Below, piece by piece: positions 45,116 to 54,721 of a stretch of 64,000 nt of DNA. The notes beneath the pieces are model-generated. The model worked only from the letters and a program-made list of their open reading frames with translations. It was not told the DNA's origin and did not search any database. How positions within the stretch are numbered: position 1 is the stretch's first letter; each line of letters starts with the position of its first letter. The position numbers and the translations under genes were made by a program. This DNA is from Halorubrum ruber (GTDB lineage: Archaea > Halobacteriota > Halobacteria > Halobacteriales > Haloferacaceae), in the NCBI RefSeq assembly GCF_018228765.1, contig NZ_CP073695.1:496001-560000 (forward strand). Reading direction: 5' to 3'.

Positions 45116-46756
45116 AGGAGCGTCGTCTTCCGGCACGGCGCCGTCGACGAGCGACTGGTCGCCGTACTGCTCGCGGAGGTCCTTCTTCGAGAACTTCCCG
45201 GTGGCGGTCTTCGGTACCTCGTCGATGAACTCCACCGCGTCCGGCACCCACCACTTGGGGTACTCCTCGCGGAGGCCGGTCTCGATCCGCTCGACGATCT
45301 CCTCGCGGTCGACGCCGTCGGCCACGACGACGAACGCCACGGGGCGCTCCTGCCAGCGCTCGTGGGGCACGCCGACGACGGCCGCCTCGCTGACGCCGTC
45401 GTAGGCCATGATCGCGTTCTCCAACTCGACGCTGGAGATCCACTCGCCGCCCGACTTGATCACGTCCTTCGTGCGGTCGACGAGCTGCATGTAGCCGTCC
45501 TCGTCGACGGTGACCACGTCGCCGGTCTTCAGCCAGCCGTCGACGAACTCCTCCTCGCTCGCCTCCGGGCGGGCGAAGTACTCCTTCGTCACCCACGGGC
45601 CGCGGATCCGGAGCTCGCCGAAGTCCTCGCCGTTCCACGGCACCTCCTCGCCGTCCTCGTCGATGACCTCGAACTCGAGGCCGGGGACGACGAGCCCCTG
45701 CTTCGAGCGCTTGTTCACCTGCGTGTCGTAGTCGGCGTCGCGCAGGTCGCTCTTGAGGTGCGAGACGGTGCCGATCGGCGACAGCTCCGTCATCCCCCAC
45801 GCGTGGAGCACCTCGACGTCGCGCTCGTCGTACCACTCGATCAGCGCCTTCGGCGCGGCCGCGCCGCCGATGATCACGGTGTCGAGCGTCGAGAGGTCGA
45901 CGTCGTTCCCCTCCTCGACGTACTCGCGCAGGCCGAGCCACACCGTCGGCACGCCCGCGGAGATCGTGACGCCCTCCTCCTCGATCAGCGCCGCGAGGTC
46001 CGCGGGGTCCGGCGAGGGGCCGGGGTAGACGTGCTTCGCGCCCGCGGCCGCCGCGGTGAACGGCATCCCCCACGCGTTGACGTGGAACATGGGGACGACG
46101 GGCATGACGACGTCCGAGTCCTCCATCGGGATCCCCTGCGGCGTCTGGGAGGCCATCGTGTGGCTCCACAGCATCGACTGGGTGTACTCGACGCCCTTCG
46201 GCTTCCCCGTGGTGCCGGAGGTGTAACAGAGGCCGGCGGGCTGGTCGCCGTCGAGATCCGGCCAGTCGTACTCGGTCGAGTGGTCCGCGATGAACTCCTC
46301 GTAGGCCGGCGCGTCGAGCGCGTCGATCCCCTCGGAGCCCATCGCGACGAAGTCGACGTCGTCGAACTCCTCGGCGCCCTCCGCCGCGCCCGCGATCTTC
46401 TCGGCCAGCGACGGGTCGACGAAGATGATCTCGTCGTCGGCGTCGTCGACGATGTACTGGATGTGTTCGTCGGGCAGCAGCGGATTGATCGTGTGGAGCT
46501 GCGCGCCCGTGTTCGGGACGCCGAAGTACGTCTCGAAGTGCCGCGTGTGGTTCCAGCAGAAGGTCGCGACGCGGTCGCCGCGCTCGATCCCGTAGTCGTC
46601 TAAGGCGTTCGCGAGCTGTGCGGTCCGGTCGGCGTACTCGCTGTAGGTGTGCCGGGTGCGCCCCTCGTGGGTGCGCGAGACGATCTCGGTGTCCGGGTAT
46701 AGTCGTTCGGCGCGCCACATGAACGGTCGCAGGGTCTGCGCGTGTCCGCCTGGCAT
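45107..46756 (-). CDS. Acyl-CoA synthetase (AMP-forming), fatty-acid type
   Basis: 549 residues, ANL superfamily. The phosphate-binding loop YTSGTTGKPKGVEYT is near residue 180, the AMP motif HAWGMTELSP near 318, the hinge LKTGDVVTVDEDGYMQLVDR near 420, and the catalytic Lys region KTATGKFSKKDLR near the C-terminus. It activates a carboxylic acid, probably a medium or long chain, to its CoA thioester. No beta-oxidation genes are adjacent. The start MPGGHAQTLRPFMWRAERLYP is well conserved in this group. Confidence 0.93.
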   Translation of the reverse strand: MPGGHAQTLRPFMWRAERLYPDTEIVSRTHEGRTRHTYSEYADRTAQLANALDDYGIERGDRVATFCWNHTRHFETYFGVPNTGAQLHTINPLLPDEHIQYIVDDADDEIIFVDPSLAEKIAGAAEGAEEFDDVDFVAMGSEGIDALDAPAYEEFIADHSTEYDWPDLDGDQPAGLCYTSGTTGKPKGVEYTQSMLWSHTMASQTPQGIPMEDSDVVMPVVPMFHVNAWGMPFTAAAAGAKHVYPGPSPDPADLAALIEEEGVTISAGVPTVWLGLREYVEEGNDVDLSTLDTVIIGGAAAPKALIEWYDERDVEVLHAWGMTELSPIGTVSHLKSDLRDADYDTQVNKRSKQGLVVPGLEFEVIDEDGEEVPWNGEDFGELRIRGPWVTKEYFARPEASEEEFVDGWLKTGDVVTVDEDGYMQLVDRTKDVIKSGGEWISSVELENAIMAYDGVSEAAVVGVPHERWQERPVAFVVVADGVDREEIVERIETGLREEYPKWWVPDAVEFIDEVPKTATGKFSKKDLREQYGDQSLVDGAVPEDDAPEE

Positions 46757-46913
46757 ACCTTAGACTCCACGTGGTCGGGAACTATGAACGTTATCATGAT
46801 TGATCGTGAATCTTCGTGGATACTCGGAGAGCGCCCGTCTCGCCTCGACAGGTTATTTAAAAACGGTCAGCGGTCGGTCGTCGGTGAGAGTCGCCCGCAC
46901 CTTAGCCGTTTGC

Positions 46914-47052
46914 TTATAAACAGCTCCTGGGAGGTCGATATCGAGCACCGCCGAAGTCTCAGTCGTTCGGCCGTACGACGGTAGATCTTATAAATAACCG
47001 ATCGACACGCACACCGCCGAAGCCCCAGCCGCTCGGCCGCACAATTGTGGGA
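46914..47052 (+). repeat. Two truncated 5' modules of the structured repeat
   Basis: Directly before copy D lie two short partial copies, each a TTATAAA box (46914 and 46988), a spacer of about 25 bp, and the conserved leader ACCGCCGAAGYCYCAGYCG. They then stop with a mini-hairpin-like end (TCGGCCGYAC). With copy D this makes three consecutive 5' modules about 70 bp apart. The 157 bp from 46757 to 46913 hold only the acyl-CoA ligase promoter and AT-rich sequence; I see no gene. Confidence 0.65.
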
Positions 47053-47343
47053 TTTATAAACCGGCGACCGACACGAACGCCACCGAAGCCCCAGCCGGGA
47101 GGCGGGCGCACGCTCGCCGCGCTCCTCGGTCGCTCACTCCGTTCGCTCCCTGCGGTGCTCGCGTCGCCTGCGCCCGCCTCCCGGCTGCCCCTTCGAGTCC
47201 CGCCCCGCACCGCTCCGCACAACTCCTCACGCCTCCCCAGCCTCGTCGCTCGCGCTTAAAAGCGCTCGCGACTCCCTCGCGCGTGCGACTCGCGCCCTCC
47301 GGGCGCTCGTCGGCACGCGCCACCGCACATATTCTATTTAAAA
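47053..47343 (+). repeat. Structured intergenic repeat, copy D (candidate ncRNA)
   Basis: 291 bp from TTTATAAA (47053) to a degenerate box TATTTAAAA (47336). Arms 47092-47110 and 47169-47187 are perfectly complementary over 19 bp. The loop holds GCTCCTCGGTCGCTCACT without the inserted hairpins of copies B and C. The second stem GTCGC/GCGAC and the third GCGCGTGC/GCACGCGC are present. The box is about 25 bp before the conserved CACCGAAGCCCCAGCCG. It abuts the 3' end of metX on the opposite strand. Confidence 0.8.
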
Positions 47344-47349
47344 GGGTGA

Positions 47350-48648
47350 TTACCCCCGAAACAGGCTCGCGTGGACGGGCGCGTGGTCGGAACTCGGGCG
47401 CGGGTCGTCGCCGTCGTCGCCGCCCTCGTCGGAGACCGCGCGGCCGTCGACGCCGTCGGCGAGGAAGTCGCGGACCGGCGGCCCGACGTGCTCCGGTTCG
47501 ACGAGGAACGCGTCGTGGCCGTGGTCGGAGTCGATTACGTGGTGCGCGACCGGGACCCCGGACTCGCGGAAGGCGTCGGCGAGCGAGGCCGACTGCTCGA
47601 CGGTGAAGTGCCAGTCGGCGGTGAAGCTCATCAGGAGGGTCTCGCCCTCGAAGGCGGCGAGCGCGTCGGCGTCCGTCCCGTGGCCCGCGGCGAGGTCGTA
47701 CTCGTCCATGGCGCGCGTCAGGTAGAGGTAGCTGTTCGCGTCGAAGCGGTCGCCGAACCCCTCCGCCTGATAGTCGAGGTACGACTCCACCTCGCGGTAC
47801 GGGAAGAATCCGGCCGTCGGTTCCGGCGGCAGCCCGAGGTCACCGTCCTCTCGCGTGAGCGAGTCGCGGCCGGCCGACCGGCGCCCGAACTTCCGCTCCA
47901 TCGACGCCTTCGAGAGGTACATGATGTGGCCGATCTGGCGGGCGATGGCGAGCCCCTCGGTCGGGTCCGGGCGGTCGTCGCCGTAGTAGTTCCCCCTGTT
48001 CCAATTTTCGTCCGCGCGAATCGCCCGGCGCGCGACCGCGTCAAGCGCGAGACACTGCGCGTCGAGCCGCCCCGCGGTCGCGATGGCGACCACGCGGTCG
48101 ACGTCGTCCGGGTACCGCTTCGCCCACTCCAAGGCGTTCATCCCGCCGACGCTCCCGCCGACGACCGCCCGCAGCCGCCCCACGCCGAGGTGGTCGAGGA
48201 GGCGGCGCTGCGCCCGCGCCCAGTCCTCGACTTGGACCGGCGGGAACGCGGTCCCCCAGCGGTCGTGGTCGGGCTCCTCGCGCAGGTCGAGGTCAGCTGG
48301 CCGCTCGCTGGCCGGGCCCGTCGTCCCGTAACAGGAGCCGGGGACGTTCGCGCAGACGACGTAGTACTCGGTCGTGTCTATCGCTTTCCCCGGACCGACG
48401 ACGTCGTCCCACCACGCGCGGGCCTGCCCGGCCTGTCCGGCCCCGGTCGTCTCGGCGTCGCGCTCCGGTTCGGGCGAGCGCGCGACGTTCTGGCTCCCGG
48501 TGAGCGCGTGGCAGACCAACACGACGTTGTCGCCGTCGAACTCGCCGTGGGTCTCGTAGGCGACCTCGAAGTCGGGGACCGACTGCCCGCACTCGAAGGT
48601 GAACTCGCCGAGCTCGGCGACCCCGTGGTCGGTCGGGACGGCGCTCAT
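47350..48648 (-). CDS. metX: Homoserine O-acetyltransferase
   Basis: 432 residues, alpha/beta-hydrolase fold. The nucleophile elbow [12 protein letters not shown] holds the catalytic Ser; the acid and base lie in [11 protein letters not shown] and [12 protein letters not shown]. Early motif CHALTGSQN forms the oxyanion region. It acetylates homoserine with acetyl-CoA for methionine synthesis. Specificity against succinyl-CoA cannot be read here. It begins 4 bp after metY stops and is co-transcribed with it. Confidence 0.93.
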   Translation of the reverse strand: MSAVPTDHGVAELGEFTFECGQSVPDFEVAYETHGEFDGDNVVLVCHALTGSQNVARSPEPERDAETTGAGQAGQARAWWDDVVGPGKAIDTTEYYVVCANVPGSCYGTTGPASERPADLDLREEPDHDRWGTAFPPVQVEDWARAQRRLLDHLGVGRLRAVVGGSVGGMNALEWAKRYPDDVDRVVAIATAGRLDAQCLALDAVARRAIRADENWNRGNYYGDDRPDPTEGLAIARQIGHIMYLSKASMERKFGRRSAGRDSLTREDGDLGLPPEPTAGFFPYREVESYLDYQAEGFGDRFDANSYLYLTRAMDEYDLAAGHGTDADALAAFEGETLLMSFTADWHFTVEQSASLADAFRESGVPVAHHVIDSDHGHDAFLVEPEHVGPPVRDFLADGVDGRAVSDEGGDDGDDPRPSSDHAPVHASLFRG

Positions 48649-48652
48649 CGGG

Positions 48653-49984
48653 TCACTCCCCCTCCTCGCCGGCCGCGGCTCCGTCGTCTCCGGTTCGCCC
48701 CGCCGCGGCGCGCTCGCCCGCGGCCAGCCCCGCGTCGAGGTCGGCGATCACGTCGTCGACGTCCTCGATGCCCACCGAGAGCCGGAGCATCTCCGGGTAG
48801 ACGCCCGCCAGGCGCTGCTGGGTCTCGTCCATCTGCGCGTGCGTCGTGGAGGCCGGGTGGATGACGAGCGTCTTCGCGTCGCCGATGTTCGCGAGGAAGC
48901 TCGTCAGGTCGACCGACTCGCAGAAGCCCTTCGCGGCCTCGTACCCGCCGTCGACGCCGAAGGTGACCATCCCGCCGAAGCCGTCGAGGTACTCGGCGGC
49001 GTTGTCGTGGCTCCGGTGGTCCTCGAAGCCGGGGTAGCTCACCCAGTCGACGCGGTCGTCACCGCGGAGGAACTCGGCGACCTCCCGCGCGTTCTCGCAG
49101 TGGCGCTCCATCCGCAGCGGGAGCGTGTTGAGCCCCTGGATCGTCTGCCACGCGTCGAAGGGGGACTGCTGGCCGCCGGTCGGCCGCACGCCGCGCTGGC
49201 GGACGACGTTGGCGAAGGCGGCGTCGCCGAACTGCTCGACGAAGTCGATCGGATAGGCGGGCGACTCGCCGTCGAGCTCGTCGTAGTCGGCGTCGGGGTG
49301 ATCCCACGGGAACTGCCCGCCGTCGACGACGACCCCGCCGACGGTGGTGCCGTTGCCCGTGATCCACTTCGTCGTCGACTCCCAGACGATGTCGGCGCCG
49401 TGTTCGAACGGGCGACAGCAGTACGGCGTCGCGAAGGTGTTGTCGACGACGAGGGGGACCGCGTGTTCGTGGGCGATCTCGGCCAGCCGCTCGAAGTCGG
49501 GCGTGACGAGCGAGGGGTTCGCGATCGTCTCGACGTGGACGAACGCGGTGTCGTCGTCGATCGCGTCTGCGTACGCCTCGTAGTCGAGCGTGTCGACGAG
49601 CCGCGACTCGATCCCGCGCCGGTTCGCGATGCTCGTGAGGTACGCGGCGGTCCCGCCGTACATCTCGGAGCTGGCGACGACGTTGTCGCCCGCGCTCGCG
49701 AGAACGGTCGTGATCGCGTCGAACGCGGCCATCCCCGAGCCGGTCGCGACCGCGTCCGACCCGCCGGCCAGATCCGCGATCCGGTCTTCCAAGACGCTCA
49801 CCGTCGGGTTCGACAGCCGAGAGTAGACGTGGCCCTCCGCCCGGAGCGCGTACAGCTCCGCCGCCGTGTCCGCGTCGTCGAAGACGTACGACGTGGTCTG
49901 GTGGATCGGCGTGGCGCGGGCGCCGGTGGCCGAGTCGGGCTCGGCGCCGGCGTGGAGACTCCGGGTGTTGAACCCACGTGTCAT
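48653..49984 (-). CDS. metY: O-acetylhomoserine aminocarboxypropyltransferase (sulfhydrylase)
   Basis: 443 residues, a Cys/Met-metabolism PLP enzyme. The start [20 protein letters not shown] is typical, the PLP-binding lysine is in [10 protein letters not shown], and the substrate-phosphate loop is in SGMAAFDAI. It uses the acetylhomoserine made by MetX with sulphide or methanethiol to give homocysteine or methionine. First gene of the metY-metX pair. A minus-strand TATA-like GGTTATAGAAG lies about 30 bp upstream of the ATG. The C-terminus is a disordered Ala/Gly/Glu tail. Confidence 0.94.
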   Translation of the reverse strand: MTRGFNTRSLHAGAEPDSATGARATPIHQTTSYVFDDADTAAELYALRAEGHVYSRLSNPTVSVLEDRIADLAGGSDAVATGSGMAAFDAITTVLASAGDNVVASSEMYGGTAAYLTSIANRRGIESRLVDTLDYEAYADAIDDDTAFVHVETIANPSLVTPDFERLAEIAHEHAVPLVVDNTFATPYCCRPFEHGADIVWESTTKWITGNGTTVGGVVVDGGQFPWDHPDADYDELDGESPAYPIDFVEQFGDAAFANVVRQRGVRPTGGQQSPFDAWQTIQGLNTLPLRMERHCENAREVAEFLRGDDRVDWVSYPGFEDHRSHDNAAEYLDGFGGMVTFGVDGGYEAAKGFCESVDLTSFLANIGDAKTLVIHPASTTHAQMDETQQRLAGVYPEMLRLSVGIEDVDDVIADLDAGLAAGERAAAGRTGDDGAAAGEEGE

Positions 49985-50182
49985 GTTTGTTGCTCATACG
50001 GCTACGTACTTCTATAACCGTCAGTTACGGCAATTGATGCCCCTTCGGCGGAGCGACGCGACCAAACCGGAGCCGACGGCGTCGCGGCGTCGACACCGTC
50101 GCGGCGTTGACGGTGCCACGCCGGTTCACGTCCGCCGCTCCGAAGCGTGCGTTTATGCCCGATCGGGCGCCAACCGGTGGTA

Positions 50183-51601
50183 ATGGCAGTCGCCGCCCCA
50201 GTTCCCGACCTCGACGACCGCGCGACCGACTGCGCCGACCGGCTGCGCGAGGCCGGCCGGGTGCTGCTCGCGTCGCACATCGACGCCGACGGGATCACGA
50301 GCGCCGCGATCGCGTCCACCGCGCTCGCGCGGGCCGGGATCGACCACGAGGTCGTCTTCGAGAAGCAGCTGGACGCCGACTCGATCGCCGGGATCGCGGC
50401 CCGCGAGTTCGACGTCGTCCTCTTCACCGACTTCGGCTCCGGCCAGCTCGACGTCATCGCCGACCACGAGGAGCGCGGCGACTTCGTCCCCGTCATTGCC
50501 GACCACCACCAGCCCGCCGACCGCGACACACGGTACCACCTCAACCCCCTGCTGGAGGGGATCGACGGGGCGAGCGAGCTCTCCGGCGCCGGCGCAAGCT
50601 ACCTCCTCGCCCGCGCCTTAGAGGGGCCCGACGGCGACAACCGCGACCTCGCCGGGCTCGCGGTCGTCGGCGCGGTCGGCGACATGCAGAACTCCGACGG
50701 CGGGCTCGTCGGCGCCAACGAGTCGATCGTCGCCGACGGCGTCGACGCGGGCGTCCTCGAGGCCCGGACCGATCTCGACCTGTACGGCAGACAGACCCGC
50801 CCGCTCCCGAAGCTGTTGGAGTACGCCTCCGACGTGAAGATCCCGGGGATATCGAACGACGAGGCGGGGGCGATCTCCTTCCTCACCGACCTCGACGTCG
50901 ACGTGAAACGCGACGGAGAGTGGCGGCGCTGGGTCGACCTCGACGGCGACGAGCGGCGGACCCTCGCGTCGGCGCTGATGCGCCGCGCGGTCGCCTCCGG
51001 GGTCCCGTCCGAGCGGATCGAGGCGCTCGTCGGCACCTCCTACACGCTGGTCGATGAGGAGCCCGGCACCGAGCTGCGCGACGTCAGCGAGTTCTCCACG
51101 CTGCTCAACGCGACCGCCCGCTACGAGCGCGGCGACGTCGGCCTCGCGGTGTGTCTCGGCGACCGCGGCGACGCGCTCGCGGAGGCCCGCCGGCTGCTCC
51201 GCACCCACCGGCGGAACCTCTCCGAGGGGCTCCAGTGGGTCAAAAACGAGGGCGTCACCCACGAGGACAACCTCCAGTGGTTCGACGCCGGCTCCCGCAT
51301 CCGCGAGACGATCGTCGGCATCGTCGCCGGGATGGCGGTCGGCTCCCCGGCAGTCGACCGATCGAAGCCGGTGATCGCCTTCGCCGAGGAGAGCGCCGAG
51401 GAGCTGAAGGTGTCCTCGCGCGGGTCGCACGCGCTCGTCCGGCGGGGGCTCGACCTCTCCGCGGTGATGCGCGAGGCGAGCCAGGCGGTCGGCGGCGACG
51501 GCGGCGGCCACGACGTGGCCGCGGGCGCGACCATTCCTATCGACGAGCGCGACGCGTTCCTCGCCGAGGCCGACCGGATCGTCGGCGAGCAGCTCTCTTG
51601 A
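50183..51601 (+). CDS. DHH/DHHA1 phosphoesterase, RecJ-like nuclease
   Basis: 472 residues. DHH-family motifs in order: SHIDADGITSAA (motif I, near residue 30), LFTDFGSGQLD (motif II), and IADHHQP (motif III, the DHH). The DHHA1 domain ends with VGGDGGGHDVAAGATIP near 440. It is a RecJ/Cdc45-like (GAN-type) single-strand nuclease or replisome accessory; archaeal genomes carry several, so the exact paralogue is uncertain. ATG 50183 has GCGTTTATG about 30 bp upstream. Confidence 0.88.
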   Translation: MAVAAPVPDLDDRATDCADRLREAGRVLLASHIDADGITSAAIASTALARAGIDHEVVFEKQLDADSIAGIAAREFDVVLFTDFGSGQLDVIADHEERGDFVPVIADHHQPADRDTRYHLNPLLEGIDGASELSGAGASYLLARALEGPDGDNRDLAGLAVVGAVGDMQNSDGGLVGANESIVADGVDAGVLEARTDLDLYGRQTRPLPKLLEYASDVKIPGISNDEAGAISFLTDLDVDVKRDGEWRRWVDLDGDERRTLASALMRRAVASGVPSERIEALVGTSYTLVDEEPGTELRDVSEFSTLLNATARYERGDVGLAVCLGDRGDALAEARRLLRTHRRNLSEGLQWVKNEGVTHEDNLQWFDAGSRIRETIVGIVAGMAVGSPAVDRSKPVIAFAEESAEELKVSSRGSHALVRRGLDLSAVMREASQAVGGDGGGHDVAAGATIPIDERDAFLAEADRIVGEQLS

Positions 51602-51626
51602 CGGGGAGGCCGACGCCGCGCGGTCG

Positions 51627-53168
51627 TCACCCGACCGTCCGGCGGACCCAGCCCGACGCGCCGCTCGGAACCGGGCCGGACGCCTCGCTGGTCTGGCGCG
51701 TCCCCTCGCCGTCGACCGCGCGGACGACGACCTCGTGTTGGCCGTCGGGCTCGAAGACGTGGCGCCACTGTCGCCAGACGTCCGCGTCCGGGAGCGCCTC
51801 GGAGAGCTCGGCGTCGGTCCACGTGTCGCCGCCGTCGGTCGACACCTCGACGCGCTCGATGCCGGGCGTCCCGGCGTAGGCGTGGCCGGCGAGCTCGATC
51901 CGGCCGTCGCCGAGCTCCGTGACACCCTCGTCCCAGAGCTTGGCCACGGTGGTCACCTCGCCGGTCCCCTCCCAGCCGCGCTCCTCCCAGTAGCCGTCGT
52001 CTTCGACGTTCAGCAGTTCGATTTCCGAGAGCCACTTCACGTTCGTCTCGCCCCAGTGGCCCGGGATCAACACCCGGACCGGATGGCCGTGGCTCGTCGG
52101 GAGCTCCTTCCCGTTCATCCCCCACACGAGGAACCCCTCGGCGAGCACGTCGACCGGGAACTGAACGTAGTAGCCGTCCTCGCCGCGCAGCATGGCGCAG
52201 TTACAGTCGCCCTGCGGGTCCACGGATTCGAGCAGCGGCCGGATCGGCGTCCCCGTCCAGACGGCGTTGCCGATTCGGCGGCCGTTCTGGTCCTCACCGA
52301 CGCACCGCAGCGTTACCGCGCGGTTCTCGACAGGCCGGTCGATCAGCTCGTCGAACTCGATCGTCCGCTCGGAGCCGGTCTCGCCGGTGAACGTCAGCGA
52401 CCACTCGTCGGCGGTGACCTCCGGGTCGAACTCCGCGATGTCGACGTTGTAGAACTCGCCGATCGGCGTCACCATCCCCTGGAGGCCGTCGCTTTCGACC
52501 GCCAGCGACGCCGAGTCGAGTTCCCGGAGCCGCGCGGCCGCGCCCTCCGACCGCGGGGCGTCGGGAAGGGGCTCGTCCTCCGACGCGAGCGCCCGCCGGC
52601 CCACCGCGGTCGCGGCGACGAACCCGAGCGCCCCCGCGACGACCCCGAGGGTCCGGCGGCGTACCGCGTTGACGACGGCCGGTGCGTCCCTCACTGCGTC
52701 GGTGTCGCCTCCGGACGGGGTCGCGGACGACGGTAGCCACCCGATCCCGACGACGGCCGCCGCGGGGAGCGCCGCGCCCAGCGCACCCGTCGAGACGCCC
52801 GTTAGGCCGGCGGCGAGCAGCCAGGATCCCCCTCCCGCGACCGCGGCGCCGACTGCTCGCCGGTCCGTGTGCGCGGCGAGCCGAAGGCCCGCGAACGCGA
52901 CCGCCCCGAACAGCCCGACGGCGACCGCGAGCGCCAGCGCGATGTGGAGCAGGTGGCCCGCCTCGCCGAGCGTTTCGATCGTCGCCGTCACGATCGGTCC
53001 GGGAGTCAGGTTGACGACGGTCTGGTCGACCGGCCTGACGACGAACGACGGCGTCCACCCCGCGACGAGGTACGACCCGGCGATCGCGGCCGCGCCGGCA
53101 GCCGCGGCGAGGAGCGTTTCCCGGCGCTCGGTAACGTTGATCACGATTAGCGTTAGGGCCACAGTCAC
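51627..53168 (-). CDS. SUOX-type molybdopterin oxidoreductase with N-terminal membrane domain
   Basis: 513 residues. Four to five membrane spans occupy residues about 15-190, with Ala-rich helices. The Moco domain follows, with the ligating Cys in LRCVGED (about residue 288), DCNCAMLRG, and SHGHPVRVLIPGHWG. A Mo-co dimerisation (Ig-like) domain lies at the C-terminus with RVEVSTDGGDTW. Probably oxidises sulphite or a similar substrate outside the membrane. Only 24 bp separate its GTG start from the tnpB stop of an IS; the native promoter and perhaps the first codons may have been replaced. A GTG at 53144 is an alternative start. Confidence 0.88.
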   Translation of the reverse strand: MTVALTLIVINVTERRETLLAAAAGAAAIAGSYLVAGWTPSFVVRPVDQTVVNLTPGPIVTATIETLGEAGHLLHIALALAVAVGLFGAVAFAGLRLAAHTDRRAVGAAVAGGGSWLLAAGLTGVSTGALGAALPAAAVVGIGWLPSSATPSGGDTDAVRDAPAVVNAVRRRTLGVVAGALGFVAATAVGRRALASEDEPLPDAPRSEGAAARLRELDSASLAVESDGLQGMVTPIGEFYNVDIAEFDPEVTADEWSLTFTGETGSERTIEFDELIDRPVENRAVTLRCVGEDQNGRRIGNAVWTGTPIRPLLESVDPQGDCNCAMLRGEDGYYVQFPVDVLAEGFLVWGMNGKELPTSHGHPVRVLIPGHWGETNVKWLSEIELLNVEDDGYWEERGWEGTGEVTTVAKLWDEGVTELGDGRIELAGHAYAGTPGIERVEVSTDGGDTWTDAELSEALPDADVWRQWRHVFEPDGQHEVVVRAVDGEGTRQTSEASGPVPSGASGWVRRTVG

Positions 53169-53176
53169 GTCAACAA

Positions 53177-54557
53177 CCCCACCCTACTTCGCTCACCCTG
53201 ATGGGTTCGCTCGTTGAGGGAGGGGCTTGTCCGTGAGCTCAGCCTCGAACCCGTCCGGGTGGGCGGTGAATCCGCCACTTGGCGTCACTGTTCCAGACTT
53301 GAGGGCGAGTTGACTGTCGCCCGTCCGCCGAGACGACTGTTGGCCTCGACGGACATACCGCATCCCGATGTTCTTCGCCGCGTTGTAATCCGCGTTCGCT
53401 CCCGACTCACACTTCACGCACCGGAACTCCGTGCGAGTCGCGCGATTCTCGTCTGCCGTGAATCCACACTCGGCGCACCGTTGCGATGTGTATGCCGACC
53501 CCACTTGCTTCACAGAGATGCCGACTGCTTCGGCTTTGTACCCCACTTGCTCGTACAGCGTTCGGAACGCCCACTTGTGCCCCCACGACGCACCCGTTCG
53601 GTCGCGGATGTCAGTCAAGTCCTCGAACGCGATCACGTCGCACTCGTATCGAAGTGCCTCATCCACAATCGCGTTCGACGCTTGGTGAACCACGTCACGA
53701 ACGTATCGTCGTTCGCGTCCACTTGATTGTTCGAGCGTTCTGTGGGCGCTTCGCGTGCCTGTCTGTTGGAGTCCCGCACGGACTTTCTCGAACTCGCGGA
53801 GGTTGTGTGAGAGTTCTCGCCCGTTGATGAATCGTGCTGTGCTGGTGACGGCGAGGTTTTCAATACCGAGATCGACCCCGAGAACCGTTCCGTCCTCGGC
53901 GGTGTCTCGCTCGGTGTCGGTCTTGGGTCGGCGGAAGCCGATGTGTAGAAAGTAGTCGCCATCACGAGCGGTGAGTGTGCTTTCTGTGACGCTCCACTCA
54001 TCGGCGTCGAGGTACTGCCGTTGGTAGCCATCCTCGGCTTCAGGGAGCGCAAGTTCACATCGGACGCGACTGTCCGTCGTGGAGAGCGACACTGTATCGT
54101 CATCGAACAGCGTCATCGTTCGAGTGTCGTACGTTATCGTGGGTGCGGTGAACGTGGGCTTGCTGACCTGTTTACCGTTCGAGCGGCGTTCGAGACAGCC
54201 GGTGATGGCTTGGGCGGCTTGGTGGGTGGCGAGAATCGCGTGCTGACTCCCGAGGTCGGTTTCCTCGCGCACGTCGTCGTAAGCGAGGGGTTGTACGTCG
54301 CTCTTGGCGTTACACTTTCCCCACGCCATGTCCGTGGCGAGTTGGCACCCACGCTTCCACTCGGAGATGGTTTCCTCAAGCAACTCGCGTTGCTCATCGT
54401 CTACCGAGAGACGAGTGATTGCCGTCCGACGCACGTAGTCGTCTGCCACAGTTTCAATGTGTGTGAGCGGCTATTTATAATCTGGTGTTTATTACAGAAA
54501 CGAACGCGCTCCTGCCCTCCCTACTCGCTCCCTCCGGTCGCTCCTTGAGGAAGGGGA
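53177..54557 (-). mobile_element. TnpB-only IS of the IS200/IS605 (IS1341) group
   Basis: The tnpB gene is flanked by similar blocks: 53177-53227 at its 3' side and 54514-54557 at its 5' side, sharing the pattern CCTACT..GCTC..CC..GG..TCGCTC.TTGAGG.AGGGG. Both can form small hairpins, as IS605 ends do. No tnpA (Y1 transposase) is present, so it depends on one in trans. No target duplication is expected for this family and none is obvious. Exact ends are estimated. The stretch 54558-54721 holds no recognisable gene. Confidence 0.65.
53193..54449 (-). CDS. tnpB: TnpB, RNA-guided nuclease of an IS200/IS605 element
   Basis: 418 residues, intact, GTG start. The RuvC residues are Asp in LGVDLGIENLAV, Glu in VIAFEDLTD, and Asp in ANADYNAAKNIG. 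The zinc ribbon is CAECGF...CVKCES. An N-terminal helical domain (MADDYVRRTAITRLSVDDEQ) leads the protein. TnpB cuts DNA next to a TAM with an omega-RNA made from the element's 3' end; that RNA would overlap the last part of this gene, and its guide would be the flank just before the SUOX gene. Codon use matches the host, so it is long resident or from a close relative. Confidence 0.93.
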   Translation of the reverse strand: MADDYVRRTAITRLSVDDEQRELLEETISEWKRGCQLATDMAWGKCNAKSDVQPLAYDDVREETDLGSQHAILATHQAAQAITGCLERRSNGKQVSKPTFTAPTITYDTRTMTLFDDDTVSLSTTDSRVRCELALPEAEDGYQRQYLDADEWSVTESTLTARDGDYFLHIGFRRPKTDTERDTAEDGTVLGVDLGIENLAVTSTARFINGRELSHNLREFEKVRAGLQQTGTRSAHRTLEQSSGRERRYVRDVVHQASNAIVDEALRYECDVIAFEDLTDIRDRTGASWGHKWAFRTLYEQVGYKAEAVGISVKQVGSAYTSQRCAECGFTADENRATRTEFRCVKCESGANADYNAAKNIGMRYVRRGQQSSRRTGDSQLALKSGTVTPSGGFTAHPDGFEAELTDKPLPQRANPSG

Positions 54558-54721
54558 CTCCGCGCTACCGCTTCAGTTGAACTGCGGCCTCGGCCGAAAC
54601 CCGTTACAGTACCGTCGGCGTCGCCGGAGTACGCACAGCCGCGACGGCGAGAAAAGCGATCGGAACGAGCGCCGCGAGAAACCGCGTTGAGGCGAGCGAC
54701 GTCGAGACGGACGGCGTCGCG

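Noticed and set aside
54558-54721. A hydrophobic C-terminal-like peptide (TRFLAALVPIAFLAVAAV) on the minus strand after the response regulator
   Set aside because: No start codon or promoter belongs to it; it could be the relic of a gene cut by the IS, but evidence is too thin to annotate.
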